Positions 23,694-32,723 of a DNA stretch of 64,000 nucleotides are shown here, one piece after another. The notes beneath the pieces were generated by a model, which saw nothing but the letters and a program-made list of their open reading frames with translations, ran no database searches and was not told the DNA's origin. Source of the stretch: an uncultured Bacillota bacterium (GTDB lineage: Bacteria; Bacillota_I; Bacilli_A; RFN20; CAG-288); the NCBI GenBank assembly GCA_949290645.1, contig CASESG010000001.1, positions 193,104 to 257,103 on the forward strand. The letters are read 5' to 3'. The first letter of the stretch is position 1, and every line of letters starts with the position of its first letter. A program made the translations under genes and the position numbers.

Positions 23694-24470
23694 ATGGCCA
23701 AGAAGGAAATCAAGGATTTGGGAGAGCTGATTCTCACTCACCACAACAAGCAGATCTACCGTCAGGACGGAGTCATCACGAAGGTCTTCGACCATGAGCA
23801 CTATGCTGCCAGCACCGTCCTCCGCGAAGCGATGATCCAGGAGTATGCGAGGGAGGAAGGCTTCCTCGCCCCGAAGGTCTACGACGTCTTCCCCATCGGC
23901 AAGGACTGGGCGATCGCTTCCGAAGAGATCAAGGGCGACACGCTCGCCGATCTCATCAAGAAGAATCCCAAGGACGAGAAGAAGTACATCAGCCTGCTCG
24001 TCAAGGTCCAGCTCGAGCTTCTCTCCCATCTCTCCAGCAACCTCAAGCTCCCCAAGCTCAAGGACAAGCTCAACAACTACATCTCCAACTCCGGCTTGGA
24101 TGCCTCGACTCGCTATGACCTCCACGTTCGCCTCGAGAAGATGCCCAACCACTACAAGATCTGCCACGGCGACCTCGCTCCGCACAACCTCATCATCAAG
24201 GGCGAGAAGGTCTACGTCCTCGACTGGGCGCACTGCACCAGAGGAAATGCCTCCGCCGATGCGGCCATGACCTACCTGCTCTTCCTGTTGGGCGGCGACG
24301 AGAAGGGTGCCGAGACGTACCTCAAGGAGTTTTGCAAGAAGTCCGACATCGCCATCCAGTATGTCCAGCAGTGGATCAGCGTCGTCTCCGCTTCCAAGAT
24401 CGCCACGACCAAGGATCCCGCCCTGCGCGAGATGCTGATGCGCAACATCAACGTCGTCGAATACTATTGA
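23694..24470 (+). CDS. APH/choline-kinase-like phosphotransferase
   Basis: 258 residues with the aminoglycoside phosphotransferase/choline kinase fold. The catalytic loop is ICHGDLAPHN (HGD at 158-160) and the metal-binding loop VLDWAH at 177-180. Such enzymes phosphorylate small hydroxylated molecules; the substrate here is unknown. The SD AAAAAGGAG lies upstream, 24 bp after adhE, so it is probably co-transcribed with adhE up to the terminator at 24500. Choline or ethanolamine kinase, or a sugar kinase, are all possible. A resistance role is not supported by context. Confidence 0.75.
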   Translation: MAKKEIKDLGELILTHHNKQIYRQDGVITKVFDHEHYAASTVLREAMIQEYAREEGFLAPKVYDVFPIGKDWAIASEEIKGDTLADLIKKNPKDEKKYISLLVKVQLELLSHLSSNLKLPKLKDKLNNYISNSGLDASTRYDLHVRLEKMPNHYKICHGDLAPHNLIIKGEKVYVLDWAHCTRGNASADAAMTYLLFLLGGDEKGAETYLKEFCKKSDIAIQYVQQWISVVSASKIATTKDPALREMLMRNINVVEYY

Positions 24471-24499
24471 TCCGTCTGTCGAAAGTCGTTTTCCTCAAA

Positions 24500-24534
24500 G
24501 GAGGGCGGGGAGTTTCTCTTCCCGCCTCTTTTTT
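24500..24534 (+). terminator. Terminator after adhE-kinase
   Basis: A GC-rich stem (GGCGGGGA-like strand pairing with TCCCGCC) followed by TTTTTT. Confidence 0.85.
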
Positions 24535-24565
24535 GTCGAAATATAGATAGAAAGGATTCCACAAA

Positions 24566-25159
24566 ATGAACAAGAAGATGATGCCTCTCTTCGTCCTTCC
24601 CCTCCTGATGTTGACAAGCTGCGGAAACGAGTATGACCTTCCCGGCAAGAAAGTCGACGCAACAAAGGCTCAGGAAGTCATCGATTCCTACTCGCAGGAA
24701 GAGGTCGATGCCTTGGAGCTTGACAACGGAGACTTGACCACCTCCTACAGCATCTTGAAGATCGACAAGAGCCTTTCCGACCTCATGAAGCTCAAGGCGG
24801 GAGATGACCTGATTCCGACCACGTCGCAGAAGGGAGTCATGCCTCCGATCGTCTATCAGATCGAGGGAACGCTCAGCGGTGCCGAGGGCATCGAGTACTA
24901 CCTCGACGACGACAATCTCTCTGTCGCCCTTGTCCCGACCGAGGAGACTCTGGAAGGACTCGACATCAACGCCGGCTATTCCGAGATGGGTGTCACCATG
25001 TCGGATGTCGCCTTGACAATCAGCCTCAACGAATACGGCCTTCTGGACGACCTGTCCGTCTACTACACCATGGACTTCGACAACGTCAACCTTCTCGGCA
25101 CCAATGTCGACGGCTCGATCCGCATCCATACGGACATGGACGTCTCCTGGGATCTCTGA
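24566..25159 (+). CDS. Small surface lipoprotein
   Basis: 197 residues with signal MNKKMMPLFVLPLLMLTSC (lipobox MLTSC). The mature part is acidic, with alternating short strands (TMDFDNVNLLGTNVDGSIRI) and no catalytic motif. I do not recognise the family. A weak AAAGGAT site lies upstream. It is flanked by terminators on both sides, so it is a single-gene unit; no clear promoter was found between 24535 and 24565, and transcription may come from within or past the preceding terminator. Confidence 0.75.
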   Translation: MNKKMMPLFVLPLLMLTSCGNEYDLPGKKVDATKAQEVIDSYSQEEVDALELDNGDLTTSYSILKIDKSLSDLMKLKAGDDLIPTTSQKGVMPPIVYQIEGTLSGAEGIEYYLDDDNLSVALVPTEETLEGLDINAGYSEMGVTMSDVALTISLNEYGLLDDLSVYYTMDFDNVNLLGTNVDGSIRIHTDMDVSWDL

Positions 25160-25173
25160 TCTTCTTTCCACGG

Positions 25174-25209
25174 AAAAAAAGTGGCAACGTCGAAGGGCGT
25201 TGCCTTTTT
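25174..25209. terminator. Bidirectional terminator
   Basis: GGCAACG / CGTTGCC stem with A run before and TTTTT after, between the convergent lipoprotein and phosphatase genes. Confidence 0.85.
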
Positions 25210-25217
25210 CTTTGCTC

Positions 25218-26045
25218 TCAATCCTCGAGATAAATCTCCTGCAGCCTCTTTTTCTTCTCTTTCGTGAAGGAGAGATATTTATCGAGGTAAGCATCCACGC
25301 TTCCGGCAAGGAAGATGCACTCGTCCCTTGCGGCCTCAAGCCAGTTCTCTTCGACCCCGGCCAAGATGAGGGAGGAAGAGAGGAGCGGTTCCTTCACTTG
25401 ATAGGAGAGCAGGATTTCCTTCCTCCTCTCCTTCTTCTTTTGAATCGCCTTGTTGGTGAGGAGATAGTCCTTCCGGATCGTTTCGAAGTCGACACCGAGG
25501 GCGGAGAGAAGGAGGAAGGAAGCGACTCCGGCTCGGTCTTTTCCGTCCGCGCAGTGGAAGAGGATGGCTCCCTTCCCTTCGTTTTGAAGCACGAGATCGA
25601 GGAACTTCTGATAGCCTTCCTGTCCTCTCTTGCTGGAGACATAATTTCGATAGCTCTGTTCCATCCCCTTCTTGGCGTCTCCCTCTTTCGAAAGGCAGTA
25701 GATGAAGTCGAAGAGGGAGAGAAGACGAGGGTTTTTGACGCCATAGTTTTCATGTGGTGAGGGAGTTCGGCCCAGACAATGGTCTTCCGTGATTGAGAGG
25801 TTGATAATCTGACAGCCGGGAATCTCTTTCTCCGGTCTCTCTTCAATCTCCTTCTGGTTCCGGAAGTCGACATCGTATCGAACAGGAAGTGTGGAAAGAA
25901 AACGGATGTCGTTCTCCGTCAGGGCATAGAGACAGTCGGTCCGGATGAGAAGGCCTTTCTTGACCTTTCTTCCGTCCTTGCCAGGAAGACCTCCCAGGTC
26001 TCTCGTGTTGATGGTTCCTTCGAGGACGATCGTTCTGTTGTTCAT
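25218..26045 (-). CDS. Tyrosine-protein phosphatase, MptpB/Y_phosphatase3 type
   Basis: 275 residues. The P-loop HCADGKDRAG at 164-173 has catalytic Cys165, the Lys and Asp that mark this family (HCxxGKDRT/A), and Arg171. The N-terminus has NTRDLGGL and the LLIRTDCLYALTENDI helix typical of the group, which acts on phosphotyrosine and sometimes phosphoinositides. No signal peptide is visible, so it is probably cytosolic. Convergent with the lipoprotein gene. TATAAT lies exactly 8 nt before the ATG and there is no SD, so the mRNA is probably leaderless. Confidence 0.88.
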   Translation of the reverse strand: MNNRTIVLEGTINTRDLGGLPGKDGRKVKKGLLIRTDCLYALTENDIRFLSTLPVRYDVDFRNQKEIEERPEKEIPGCQIINLSITEDHCLGRTPSPHENYGVKNPRLLSLFDFIYCLSKEGDAKKGMEQSYRNYVSSKRGQEGYQKFLDLVLQNEGKGAILFHCADGKDRAGVASFLLLSALGVDFETIRKDYLLTNKAIQKKKERRKEILLSYQVKEPLLSSSLILAGVEENWLEAARDECIFLAGSVDAYLDKYLSFTKEKKKRLQEIYLED

Positions 26046-26053
26046 GCGAAAGG

Positions 26054-26059
26054 ATTATA
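26054..26059 (-). promoter_or_regulatory. -10 box 8 nt before the phosphatase start (leaderless pattern)
   Basis: Minus-strand TATAAT, then CCTTTCGC, then ATG. Spacing is the same as at the RsmB-like gene. Confidence 0.55.
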
Positions 26060-26080
26060 GATGATTTGTGTCGGCGAAGA

Positions 26081-26109
26081 AAAGAAAAAGGTCGCCTTGA
26101 CAGGCGACC
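26081..26109 (-). terminator. Terminator after the secreted-protein gene
   Basis: GGTCGCC / GGCGACC stem with a 6-nt loop, followed on the minus strand by a T-rich tract. Confidence 0.8.
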
Positions 26110-26120
26110 GAGGAGGGACT

Positions 26121-26663
26121 TCAGCGGTCGAAGACGTAGCCGAACTCCTGCTTCAGGCAGTCGGCGTTGCTCTCCGCGTTCAAGGCGATGTCGACATAGG
26201 TGATATCGACATACGCGGAGGGATAGTAGAAGCCGAAGGGGACCTCCGTTCCATCGACGTGGATCGTGGAATATCCGCCGTCGACAATCATCGCCGCCTC
26301 CCTGGAAAAGAGACCGCGGAAGGGCTCCTCGGAGTTGAGGCTGACGAAGAGCGGCTGAAGGTTCTTGATGTCGTAGTCGATCTTGTCGGCCTGCATCTGG
26401 AGCTGTTCCGTGAACTCGAGTCGATAGTCGACGGAGAACCGGAGGGCGACGGTGAAGGTTTGCTCCAACCAGCAGCGGATACCAGAAGAGATGCGAATGA
26501 AGGCGTTCTCTTCGACGCGATTGACATTCAGCGAATAGGTGTAGCGGATGAAACCGTCGGAAAACTGCTGCTTCAGGGAGATTGTCCTTTCGCCTTCCGG
26601 GATGGAAGTGGCCGAAAGAAGGAAAGGAAGCAGGAAAGCGATTTTAAATGGAAAATGTTTCAT
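26121..26663 (-). CDS. Small secreted protein of unknown function
   Basis: 180 residues with a signal peptide (MKHFPFKIAFLLPFLLSA, no lipobox Cys). The mature protein has alternating aromatic and charged residues and a segment STIHVDGTEVPFGFYYPS. No known domain is recognised. A segment VDG.E.PFG also occurs in the broken gene immediately upstream (26667-27387), so the two may be tandem relatives; the similarity elsewhere is weak. The ATG lies 4 nt after the stop of that broken gene, and GGGGGT is the only candidate ribosome site. Confidence 0.6.
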   Translation of the reverse strand: MKHFPFKIAFLLPFLLSATSIPEGERTISLKQQFSDGFIRYTYSLNVNRVEENAFIRISSGIRCWLEQTFTVALRFSVDYRLEFTEQLQMQADKIDYDIKNLQPLFVSLNSEEPFRGLFSREAAMIVDGGYSTIHVDGTEVPFGFYYPSAYVDITYVDIALNAESNADCLKQEFGYVFDR

Positions 26664-26666
26664 AGG

Positions 26667-27387
26667 TCAAAACCCCCACGTATCAAGAAATTCAGAATAG
26701 GCGATCATGTCAGGAAAATAATAGATGTCAGGAACGAAAGCATATTCGCTCGTTGAATTTGGAATGTAATAGTGCATATCGGCGTCCTCAATAAGCGTGG
26801 TTGTCTGGTAAAGCTCTTGCGAATCATAATTGCTATAAACTTTATGATAATAGTAGATATAATATTTGTTAGTAAGGGCAGACAAGCAGTTAACATAGAC
26901 ACCGAAAGGATTTTCTTCGCCATCGACATAGAGGGAATTGCTGGATGCCGTAGTAGTCATCGTTGACATTGCTAAAGTTGATCCTAACGTGGAAGAGAGA
27001 GGAGGCGATTTCGGTTTTGAGGGAACCGATGATATCAAGGCCAACCTCAGTTCCAACGGTTGTGGAGAGAGATTCAGAAATTTCTTCGTTGATTTCAAAA
27101 GTGACGTCCTTTTCAACCGCGAGTGACAGAGTGATTGTTTGCGCTTCTGATACTAAACATGGTTGGGAAATAATCTTCACTGGAATAACTGCATTTTCTT
27201 CTTCAAGATAGATTTCCATATTGTAGTATTCTGCGGACCGACTAGAGCTATCATGGGGATGATTTCAGATGCTCTTCCAACAATCTCCGCTGAAGCGGAA
27301 ACGTCATCAAGGGCTTGAAGGTTGTAATGGGTAGCAAGAGATAACGCGAGTAATAGACTAGAAAGAATTAAATTTTGATGTACCCAT
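26667..27387 (-). pseudogene. Frameshifted secreted-protein gene in an AT-rich patch
   Basis: AAAGGAG and an ATG at 27387 are followed by a stop after nine codons. In the next frame a convincing signal peptide begins (VHQNLILSSLLLALSLA), suggesting an inserted G in ATGGGTACA. The reading then appears to move to another frame near 27220-27270 (YYNMEIYLEEENAV, then a Ser/Thr/Glu-rich stretch) and again near 26940, where NDDYYGIQ is continued by SNSLYVDGEENPFG in a new frame to the stop at 26667. Up to three frameshifts imply decay or assembly error. Base composition is clearly more AT-rich than the rest of the window. Confidence 0.55.
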
Positions 27388-27698
27388 GATGTAATAAGCT
27401 CCTTTTGTGTCTTCGTTATCGCATAAAAGCAAAGAACCGAAAGGCAAAGAATCGACAGAGTAGAAAACTGAACCTCGATTCTTTATCGGTAAGGAATATT
27501 TCTTGGTTCCGAAATTGCCTCTGTATTCTAGGCTTTTTGCCATTAGTAAGAGGAATTAGAGAAAGAAATTGAAGGCGATAGGAACGCATTGTCAGAAACA
27601 ATTTGTATGCTGTTATCGATTCGTGCAATGGCGATGAAAAAAGAAAAATATAGTCTACGATGAACAGAGGAGATGGGTGAATCTGATTAGAGGAGAGG
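27388..27698. other. AT-rich region with possible gene remnants
   Basis: About 310 bp without an intact gene. On the minus strand a 60-codon frame (27358-27543) has no ribosome site but includes SVDSLPFGSLLLC, faintly like the VDG.E.PFG segment of the neighbours, so it may be a remnant of another copy. Other short frames overlap it. No transposase, terminal repeats or tRNA is visible. Confidence 0.4.
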
Positions 27699-27728
27699 AA
27701 AAAAGGTCGCATTTCTGCGACCTTTTGG
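27699..27728. terminator. Bidirectional terminator after dnaJ
   Basis: AAAAGGTCGCA / TGCGACCTTTT, an 11-bp perfect stem with a 4-nt loop, just past the dnaJ stop. Confidence 0.9.
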
Positions 27729-27731
27729 AAT

Positions 27732-28868
27732 CTAGCCCTTGAACTTCTTTCTCAGCCAGGAGAAGAGGCCCTGGGGTTTGTTCGATTCGATCTCGTCCAG
27801 GCGTTGGATGAGTTCCTTCTCCTCCGCGGTGAGGGATTTCGGGAACTGGACGTTGACGGTGACGTATTGATCGCCAGGCCTTGAGGCTTTCGGAAGCTTG
27901 ACGCCCATTCCCCCCATCTTCAGGATCGTTCCCGGTTGGGTGCAGGGAGGGATGATGAGGTCGAATTCGCCGTTGATGGTCTTGACCGTCGCTGTCGCTC
28001 CTAGGAGCGCATCGACCAGGGAGACGTTGATGCTGGTGTAGATGTCGGCCTTCTTCCTTTGGAAGATCTGGCTTTCCCCGACGTGGATCACCAGGATCAA
28101 GTCGCCGTCGGGACCGCCGTTGATGCCGGCTTCCCCTCGTCCGGTGCTGCGGACGATGTCACCGTTGTCGACGCCTTCCGGAATGGAGACGGTGAGGGTC
28201 TCGCTGACCCGGACACGGCCTTGGCCATGGCATTGCGGGCATTTGACCCGGACTTTCTTCCCGGTCCCGCCGCAGTCCGGGCAGGCTTGCTCCGACTCCA
28301 TGTAGCCGAAGATGGTCTGTCTCCTGGTGCGGACACGTCCCCTGCCTTTGCAGGTCGGGCAGGTGGTGATGTCTTCCGGAGAACGGGCTCCGGTGCCGTG
28401 GCAGTGAGGGCAGGTCCGGATGGAATCCAGAGGAATGTCGACCTTGGTCCCGTGGACGGCCTGGTCGAAGGAAAGATTGATCTGGATCTTGCGGTCGGCG
28501 CCTCTCTGCGGGACGTTTCTTCCGCGGCTTGTCCTTCCTCCGCCGAAGAACTGACTGAAGATGTCGTTGATGTCCCCGAAGTCTCCCTCGGAAAAGTTTC
28601 CGAAGCCGTTGAAGCCTTGCTGGAAACCGTTGGCTCCGTTGTTGTCGAAGGCGGCATGGCCGAACTGGTCGTACTGCGCCCTCTTCTGCGGATCCTTGAG
28701 GACTTCGTAGGCTTCCGTCACTTCCTTGAACTTCTCCGGGGCATCGGGATCATGGTTGAGGTCGGGATGGTATTTCTTCGCCAAGCGTCGATAGGCACTT
28801 TGGATCTGGTCCGCGGTGGCGTTCTTGTCGATGCCTAGGATTTCGTAATAGTCTCTTTTTTCCGCCAT
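27732..28868 (-). CDS. dnaJ: Chaperone DnaJ (Hsp40)
   Basis: Co-chaperone that delivers substrates to DnaK and stimulates its ATPase. 378 residues: J domain with HPD ([15 protein letters not shown]), Gly/Phe-rich linker, four CxxCxGxG zinc repeats ([32 protein letters not shown]) and the C-terminal substrate domains. The start MAEKRDYYE at 28868 follows AGGAGG; a longer frame begins 18 nt upstream. Last gene of the hrcA operon, ending at a perfect terminator. Confidence 0.97.
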   Translation of the reverse strand: MAEKRDYYEILGIDKNATADQIQSAYRRLAKKYHPDLNHDPDAPEKFKEVTEAYEVLKDPQKRAQYDQFGHAAFDNNGANGFQQGFNGFGNFSEGDFGDINDIFSQFFGGGRTSRGRNVPQRGADRKIQINLSFDQAVHGTKVDIPLDSIRTCPHCHGTGARSPEDITTCPTCKGRGRVRTRRQTIFGYMESEQACPDCGGTGKKVRVKCPQCHGQGRVRVSETLTVSIPEGVDNGDIVRSTGRGEAGINGGPDGDLILVIHVGESQIFQRKKADIYTSINVSLVDALLGATATVKTINGEFDLIIPPCTQPGTILKMGGMGVKLPKASRPGDQYVTVNVQFPKSLTAEEKELIQRLDEIESNKPQGLFSWLRKKFKG

Positions 28869-28925
28869 TGGGACACCTCCTATCAAAGACGACGCCCAGC
28901 TTTTCGGGCCGGGCGCCTCTGGATG

Positions 28926-30791
28926 TTACTTGTTTTCACCGTCCTTCTTTTCAGTGAAGGTCGCATCGACGACATGCGGATCCTGCTCGCTCTTCTGCTC
29001 GCCCTGACCGGCGTTTGCGCTGGAGGACTGAGCCTGGGCCTGGGCGTTTGCCTGATAGACGGCATTGGCCGCCTGCTGGAGCTGGCTGAGCTTCGCCCGG
29101 ACGGCGTTGAGGTCGTTCTTGTCCAGGCTCTCCTTGATCTCGTTGCGGATCTTCAGAGCTTCTTCCTTGGTCTTCTCGTCGATCGGATGATCCTTGTCGT
29201 TGACCTGACGGTCGATGGTGTCGATCAGCTGCTGAGCCTCGTTGCGGGTGTCGGCGTCCTGCTTGCGTTTGTCGTCGGCTTCCTTGTTGGCTTCGGCTTC
29301 CTTCACCATGCGGTCGATCTCATCCTTGGAGAGACCCGAGGAGTTGGAGATGGTGATGTGCTGTTCCTTGTTGGTGTCCAGATCCTTGGCCGAGACGGAG
29401 ACGATGCCGTTGACATCGATGGAGAAGGTGACCTGGATGCGGGGCTCGCCGCGACGGGCCGGACGGATGCCATCCAGCTTGAAGCGGCCGAGGAACTTGT
29501 TGTCCGTAGCCATCGGTCTCTCGCCCTGGAAGACCTGAATCTCGACGCCGGGTTGGTTGTCCTCCGCGGTCGAGAAGACCTGGGAACGGGTGACAGGGAT
29601 GGTGGTGTTGCGCGGAATCAGAGGAGACATGACGCCACCGAGCGTCTCGATCCCCAAGGTCAGAGGAGTGACATCGAGCAGGACGACATCGTTGATGTCG
29701 CCGCGGATGACACCGCCCTGGATGGCGGCACCGACAGAGACCGCCTCGTCCGGGTTGACGGACTGGTTCGGCTTCTTGCCGTTGTTGAGACGGGTGACAA
29801 GATCGATGACGGCCGGCATACGGGTCGAGCCGCCGACGAGGATGACCTCATCGATGTCGCTGATGGAGAGCTTCGCATCGGAGAGAGCCGTGTTGAAGGG
29901 CTTGACGCAGCGCTCGATCAGATCGGCGGTCAGATCCTGGAACTTGGCGCGGGTGAGCGTGGTCTCGAAGTTGACCGGGGCGCCGTCCTTGAAGCCGATG
30001 TAAGGAAGGGAGATGATGGTCTGGGTCTGGCTGGAGAGGTTGATCTTGGCCTTCTCGGCCTCATCGCGGAGACGCTGGAGGGTCGGACGATCCTTCGGGT
30101 TGTTCTCGTCGATGGTGATGCCGCACTGAGCGGAGATCTCCTGGCGCAGCCAATCCATGATGTGATGATCCCAGTCATCGCCGCCGAGGTGCGTATCGCC
30201 GGAAGTGGAGAGGACTTCGAAGGTTCCGTCGCCGATGTCGAGGACGGAGACATCCAAGGTTCCGCCGCCGAGATCGAAGACGAGGATCTTGCCTGATTTC
30301 TTGGAGTCCATGCCATAGGCAAGGGCTGCGGCTGTCGGTTCGGAGATGACGCGGACGACGTCCAGGCCGGCGATGGTGCCGGCGTTCTTCGTCGCCTGTC
30401 TCTGGTCATCGTTGAAGTAGGCAGGGCAGGTGATGACGGCCTTCTTGACGCTGTGGCCGAGATAGCTTTCCGCATAGCCTTTCATATAGGAGAGAATCTT
30501 TGCGGAGATTTCCTCCGGAGTGAAGTCCTTTCCGATGCAGCTGATGTGGACGGTCTCACGGGTTCCCATCTTTCTCTTGATGGAGTAGACCGTGTCGGGG
30601 TTGGTCAAGAGCATGCGCTTGGCGGCGTTGCCGACGATGACTTCCCCATCCGCCTTGAACGAGACGACCGAAGGGCAGGTGTTGGTGCCTTCCGGAGAAG
30701 GGATGACCTTGACGGTCTTGTCGTCCTGCATATAAGAGACGACTGAGTTTGTGGTACCGAGATCGATACCGATGATGACTTCTTTTGCCAT
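28926..30791 (-). CDS. dnaK: Chaperone DnaK (Hsp70)
   Basis: ATP-dependent chaperone of 621 residues. [11 protein letters not shown] at the start, the [15 protein letters not shown] and [10 protein letters not shown] blocks of the actin-like ATPase, [11 protein letters not shown] at the hinge, then the substrate-binding and helical lid regions and a Gln/Ala-rich tail. It ends in KKDGENK rather than EEVD-type motifs, as usual in bacteria. Placed between grpE and dnaJ; SD AAGGAGG upstream. Confidence 0.97.
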   Translation of the reverse strand: MAKEVIIGIDLGTTNSVVSYMQDDKTVKVIPSPEGTNTCPSVVSFKADGEVIVGNAAKRMLLTNPDTVYSIKRKMGTRETVHISCIGKDFTPEEISAKILSYMKGYAESYLGHSVKKAVITCPAYFNDDQRQATKNAGTIAGLDVVRVISEPTAAALAYGMDSKKSGKILVFDLGGGTLDVSVLDIGDGTFEVLSTSGDTHLGGDDWDHHIMDWLRQEISAQCGITIDENNPKDRPTLQRLRDEAEKAKINLSSQTQTIISLPYIGFKDGAPVNFETTLTRAKFQDLTADLIERCVKPFNTALSDAKLSISDIDEVILVGGSTRMPAVIDLVTRLNNGKKPNQSVNPDEAVSVGAAIQGGVIRGDINDVVLLDVTPLTLGIETLGGVMSPLIPRNTTIPVTRSQVFSTAEDNQPGVEIQVFQGERPMATDNKFLGRFKLDGIRPARRGEPRIQVTFSIDVNGIVSVSAKDLDTNKEQHITISNSSGLSKDEIDRMVKEAEANKEADDKRKQDADTRNEAQQLIDTIDRQVNDKDHPIDEKTKEEALKIRNEIKESLDKNDLNAVRAKLSQLQQAANAVYQANAQAQAQSSSANAGQGEQKSEQDPHVVDATFTEKKDGENK

Positions 30792-30809
30792 AGTTGTTTC
30801 CTCCTTGAT

Positions 30810-31496
30810 TTATTTTGCTTCTTCAGAAGTGGTGGACTCGACTTTTGTTTCGGATTCCGACTTTTTCTCTTCGGTCTTGGAATCCTTTTCTTCTACCTTC
30901 TCAACTTTCTCTTCTTTCTTCTTGGTGATGACGACACCGGCCGCTCTCAGGAGATGGTCGTGCATCCGGTAGCCTTTGAGGAAGGTCTCTGCGACCTTGT
31001 TGTCTTCCTCTCCGTCGATGGCGGAGTAGGCTTCCATCAGATGCGGATCGAACTCGTCCCCCTTCTGCGGGTCGATGATCGTGACGTCCAGCTGAGTCAG
31101 GGTTCCCAGAAGCTTCTTGTGAATCATCTGGAAGCCTTCGAGATACTTCTTCAGCGTGGGATCGTCCGGTTCGTTCTTCAGGGCCATGTCGAAGCTGTCG
31201 AGGACCGGGATGAACTCCTCGATCACCGATTGCTTAGCGTAGCGCTTGAATTCCGCCGTCTCCTTCTGCACGTCCTTGCGGAGATTGGACATGTCCGCAT
31301 AGGCGGTGTAGTACTTGTTCTTCCAGTCGTCCCTTTCGGTGGCGATTGTGTCGACGGCTTTCTTCAGGTCGGAAAGTTCCTTCTTCAGGGATTCCACTTC
31401 CTTGTCTGGGGCTTTCTTTTCTTTGGCCTCGTCCTTGGGAGCGTCTTCCGCTTTCGGGGCTTTCTTCTCTTCTTCTTCTTTCTCTTTGTCGCTCAT
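30810..31496 (-). CDS. grpE: Nucleotide exchange factor GrpE
   Basis: Releases ADP from DnaK. 228 residues: a long Lys/Glu-rich disordered N-terminus, a coiled-coil from about 35 to 90 (VESLKKELSDLKKAVDT...NLRKDVQKE), and the beta-domain with FIPVLDSFDMAL and VITKKK. A second charged tail of about 35 residues (KVEKVEEKDSKTEE) is longer than usual. The ATG overlaps the hrcA stop (ATGA). Confidence 0.95.
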   Translation of the reverse strand: MSDKEKEEEEKKAPKAEDAPKDEAKEKKAPDKEVESLKKELSDLKKAVDTIATERDDWKNKYYTAYADMSNLRKDVQKETAEFKRYAKQSVIEEFIPVLDSFDMALKNEPDDPTLKKYLEGFQMIHKKLLGTLTQLDVTIIDPQKGDEFDPHLMEAYSAIDGEEDNKVAETFLKGYRMHDHLLRAAGVVITKKKEEKVEKVEEKDSKTEEKKSESETKVESTTSEEAK

Positions 31497-32599
31497 TTCC
31501 GACCTCCTTTCTTCTTTCTCTTGGTCACTTTCCCTTCGATGACGTTCTCCGGGGGTGAGACAGGAACCAGGGCACTATCACTGTTCAGGGAACCGCTCAG
31601 GTACTTGTCGATCATGAAGACGACGTATTCCAGGGCGGAGAGGACTTTCTTGTAGTCCATCCTCTTTGGCCCGACCACGGCGATCTTGTCCTTGTTGTTG
31701 ATGGGCTTGGAGACGATGGCGAAGTCTCCGTTCTCGGTGGAAGTGAATCCGACCGAGACGTTTCCGAGATCGTCCTGCCTGGTCATGCTCCGCTGGAGCT
31801 TCTGAGGATTGTCCAGGGTTTCCATGGCCTGAAGCAAGGCGTCGGAGTCACCGGAGAATTCCGGAAGGGAGAGCAAGTTCTTCTTTCCGTAGACGGTGTA
31901 CCTCTTCTGGGCGAACGTTCGTAAGGCTTCCAGGAAGGATTGGAGGATGGCTTTGCTGGAACGTCCGACCTGTGCGACGATGATGGGCATGAGGCTTTCG
32001 ACCTTGTCGGAGATCTCGGAGATCTTCGTTCCGGAGAGCCTCGAGTCGAGCATCTCGATCGCCGAGCAGGCTGTCTCGTAGGTGAGACCCATCTGCTTGA
32101 TGAGAAAGGTCTTCTTCTCGACATATCCCGAATCGGTGACGAAGATGCCCATCGCCTGATCGTCGCTCAGACGCAGGATCTGGAGCGAGACAAGGCGCTC
32201 TTCGTCGGCCCGTGGGCCAAGGACGAGAGTCGCGGTGTTGGTCAGCTCCGAGAGCATCTGGCAGGATTTGGAGAGAACTTCCTCGACGGAATGGGATTTG
32301 TTGTCCAGGGCCCTTTTGAACTCTCTCTGGAATTCCATGTCGACGGAACTGGTCGTATCTCCGCGGATGTGGTCGAGATAGTATTGATAGCCTTTCGCGG
32401 AGGGAACCCGCCCGCTGGAGACATGGGTCTTTTCGATCAATCCCTCCTTCTCCAGAAGAACCATCGTGTTGCGGATGGTCGCAGAGGAGCAGTCGAGATG
32501 GTAGTTCTTCAAAAGCGTGACCGAGCCGACGGGCTGGGCGGTTTTGACGAATTCCTCGACGATGCATTTCAGGACGAGGTCCTTCCTCTTCAGATCCAT
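31493..32599 (-). CDS. hrcA: Heat-inducible transcription repressor HrcA
   Basis: Binds CIRCE operators and represses the heat-shock operon; its folding depends on the GroE chaperonin. 368 residues: an N-terminal winged helix (VKTAQPVGSVTLLKNYHLDCSSATIRNTMVLLE), the SSGRVPSAKGYQYYLD segment, and a GAF-like dimerisation part. Start 32599 follows GGAGG by 6 nt; the frame is open 21 nt further. It regulates itself, as two CIRCE-like sites lie directly upstream. Confidence 0.95.
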   Translation of the reverse strand: MDLKRKDLVLKCIVEEFVKTAQPVGSVTLLKNYHLDCSSATIRNTMVLLEKEGLIEKTHVSSGRVPSAKGYQYYLDHIRGDTTSSVDMEFQREFKRALDNKSHSVEEVLSKSCQMLSELTNTATLVLGPRADEERLVSLQILRLSDDQAMGIFVTDSGYVEKKTFLIKQMGLTYETACSAIEMLDSRLSGTKISEISDKVESLMPIIVAQVGRSSKAILQSFLEALRTFAQKRYTVYGKKNLLSLPEFSGDSDALLQAMETLDNPQKLQRSMTRQDDLGNVSVGFTSTENGDFAIVSKPINNKDKIAVVGPKRMDYKKVLSALEYVVFMIDKYLSGSLNSDSALVPVSPPENVIEGKVTKRKKKGGRK

Positions 32600-32613
32600 C
32601 TTTTTCCTCCGGG

Positions 32614-32639
32614 CTAGCACTCGTATCTCAAAGTGCTAC
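32614..32639. promoter_or_regulatory. CIRCE-like operator 2 (short spacer)
   Basis: TAGCACT and AGTGCTA arms are perfect, but 10 nt apart where the CIRCE consensus (TTAGCACTC-N9-GAGTGCTAA) has 11. It lies just downstream of the -10 box, between promoter and SD. Confidence 0.7.
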
Positions 32640-32643
32640 ATCT

Positions 32644-32671
32644 ATTATATCCACGGCCTTAGCAATTTCAA
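32644..32671 (-). promoter_or_regulatory. Promoter of the hrcA-grpE-dnaK-dnaJ operon
   Basis: Minus-strand TTGAAA and TATAAT with a 16-nt spacer. The -35 box lies inside CIRCE-like operator 1. Confidence 0.75.
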
Positions 32672-32685
32672 GCAAAGAGTGCTAG
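32659..32685. promoter_or_regulatory. CIRCE-like operator 1
   Basis: TTAGCAATT-N9-GAGTGCTAG fits the 9-9-9 CIRCE layout with three mismatches. It covers the -35 box of the hrcA promoter. Confidence 0.7.
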
Positions 32686-32700
32686 AAAGTGTGGAATAAG

Positions 32701-32723
32701 AAAAAAGCCGGCTCAGCGGCTTT
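32701..32723 (-). terminator. Terminator overlapping the trmB stop
   Basis: AAAGCCG / CGGCTTT stem followed on the minus strand by a T run. The TGA of trmB lies in the loop region, so the gene end is part of the terminator. Confidence 0.8.

Noticed and set aside
23694..24470. Aminoglycoside resistance gene
   Set aside because: Only general APH-fold motifs are present, and the context is fermentative metabolism without mobile elements.
26667..27731. Insertion sequence or prophage remnant in the AT-rich patch
   Set aside because: No transposase or integrase fragments, no terminal inverted repeats, no target duplication and no tRNA border.
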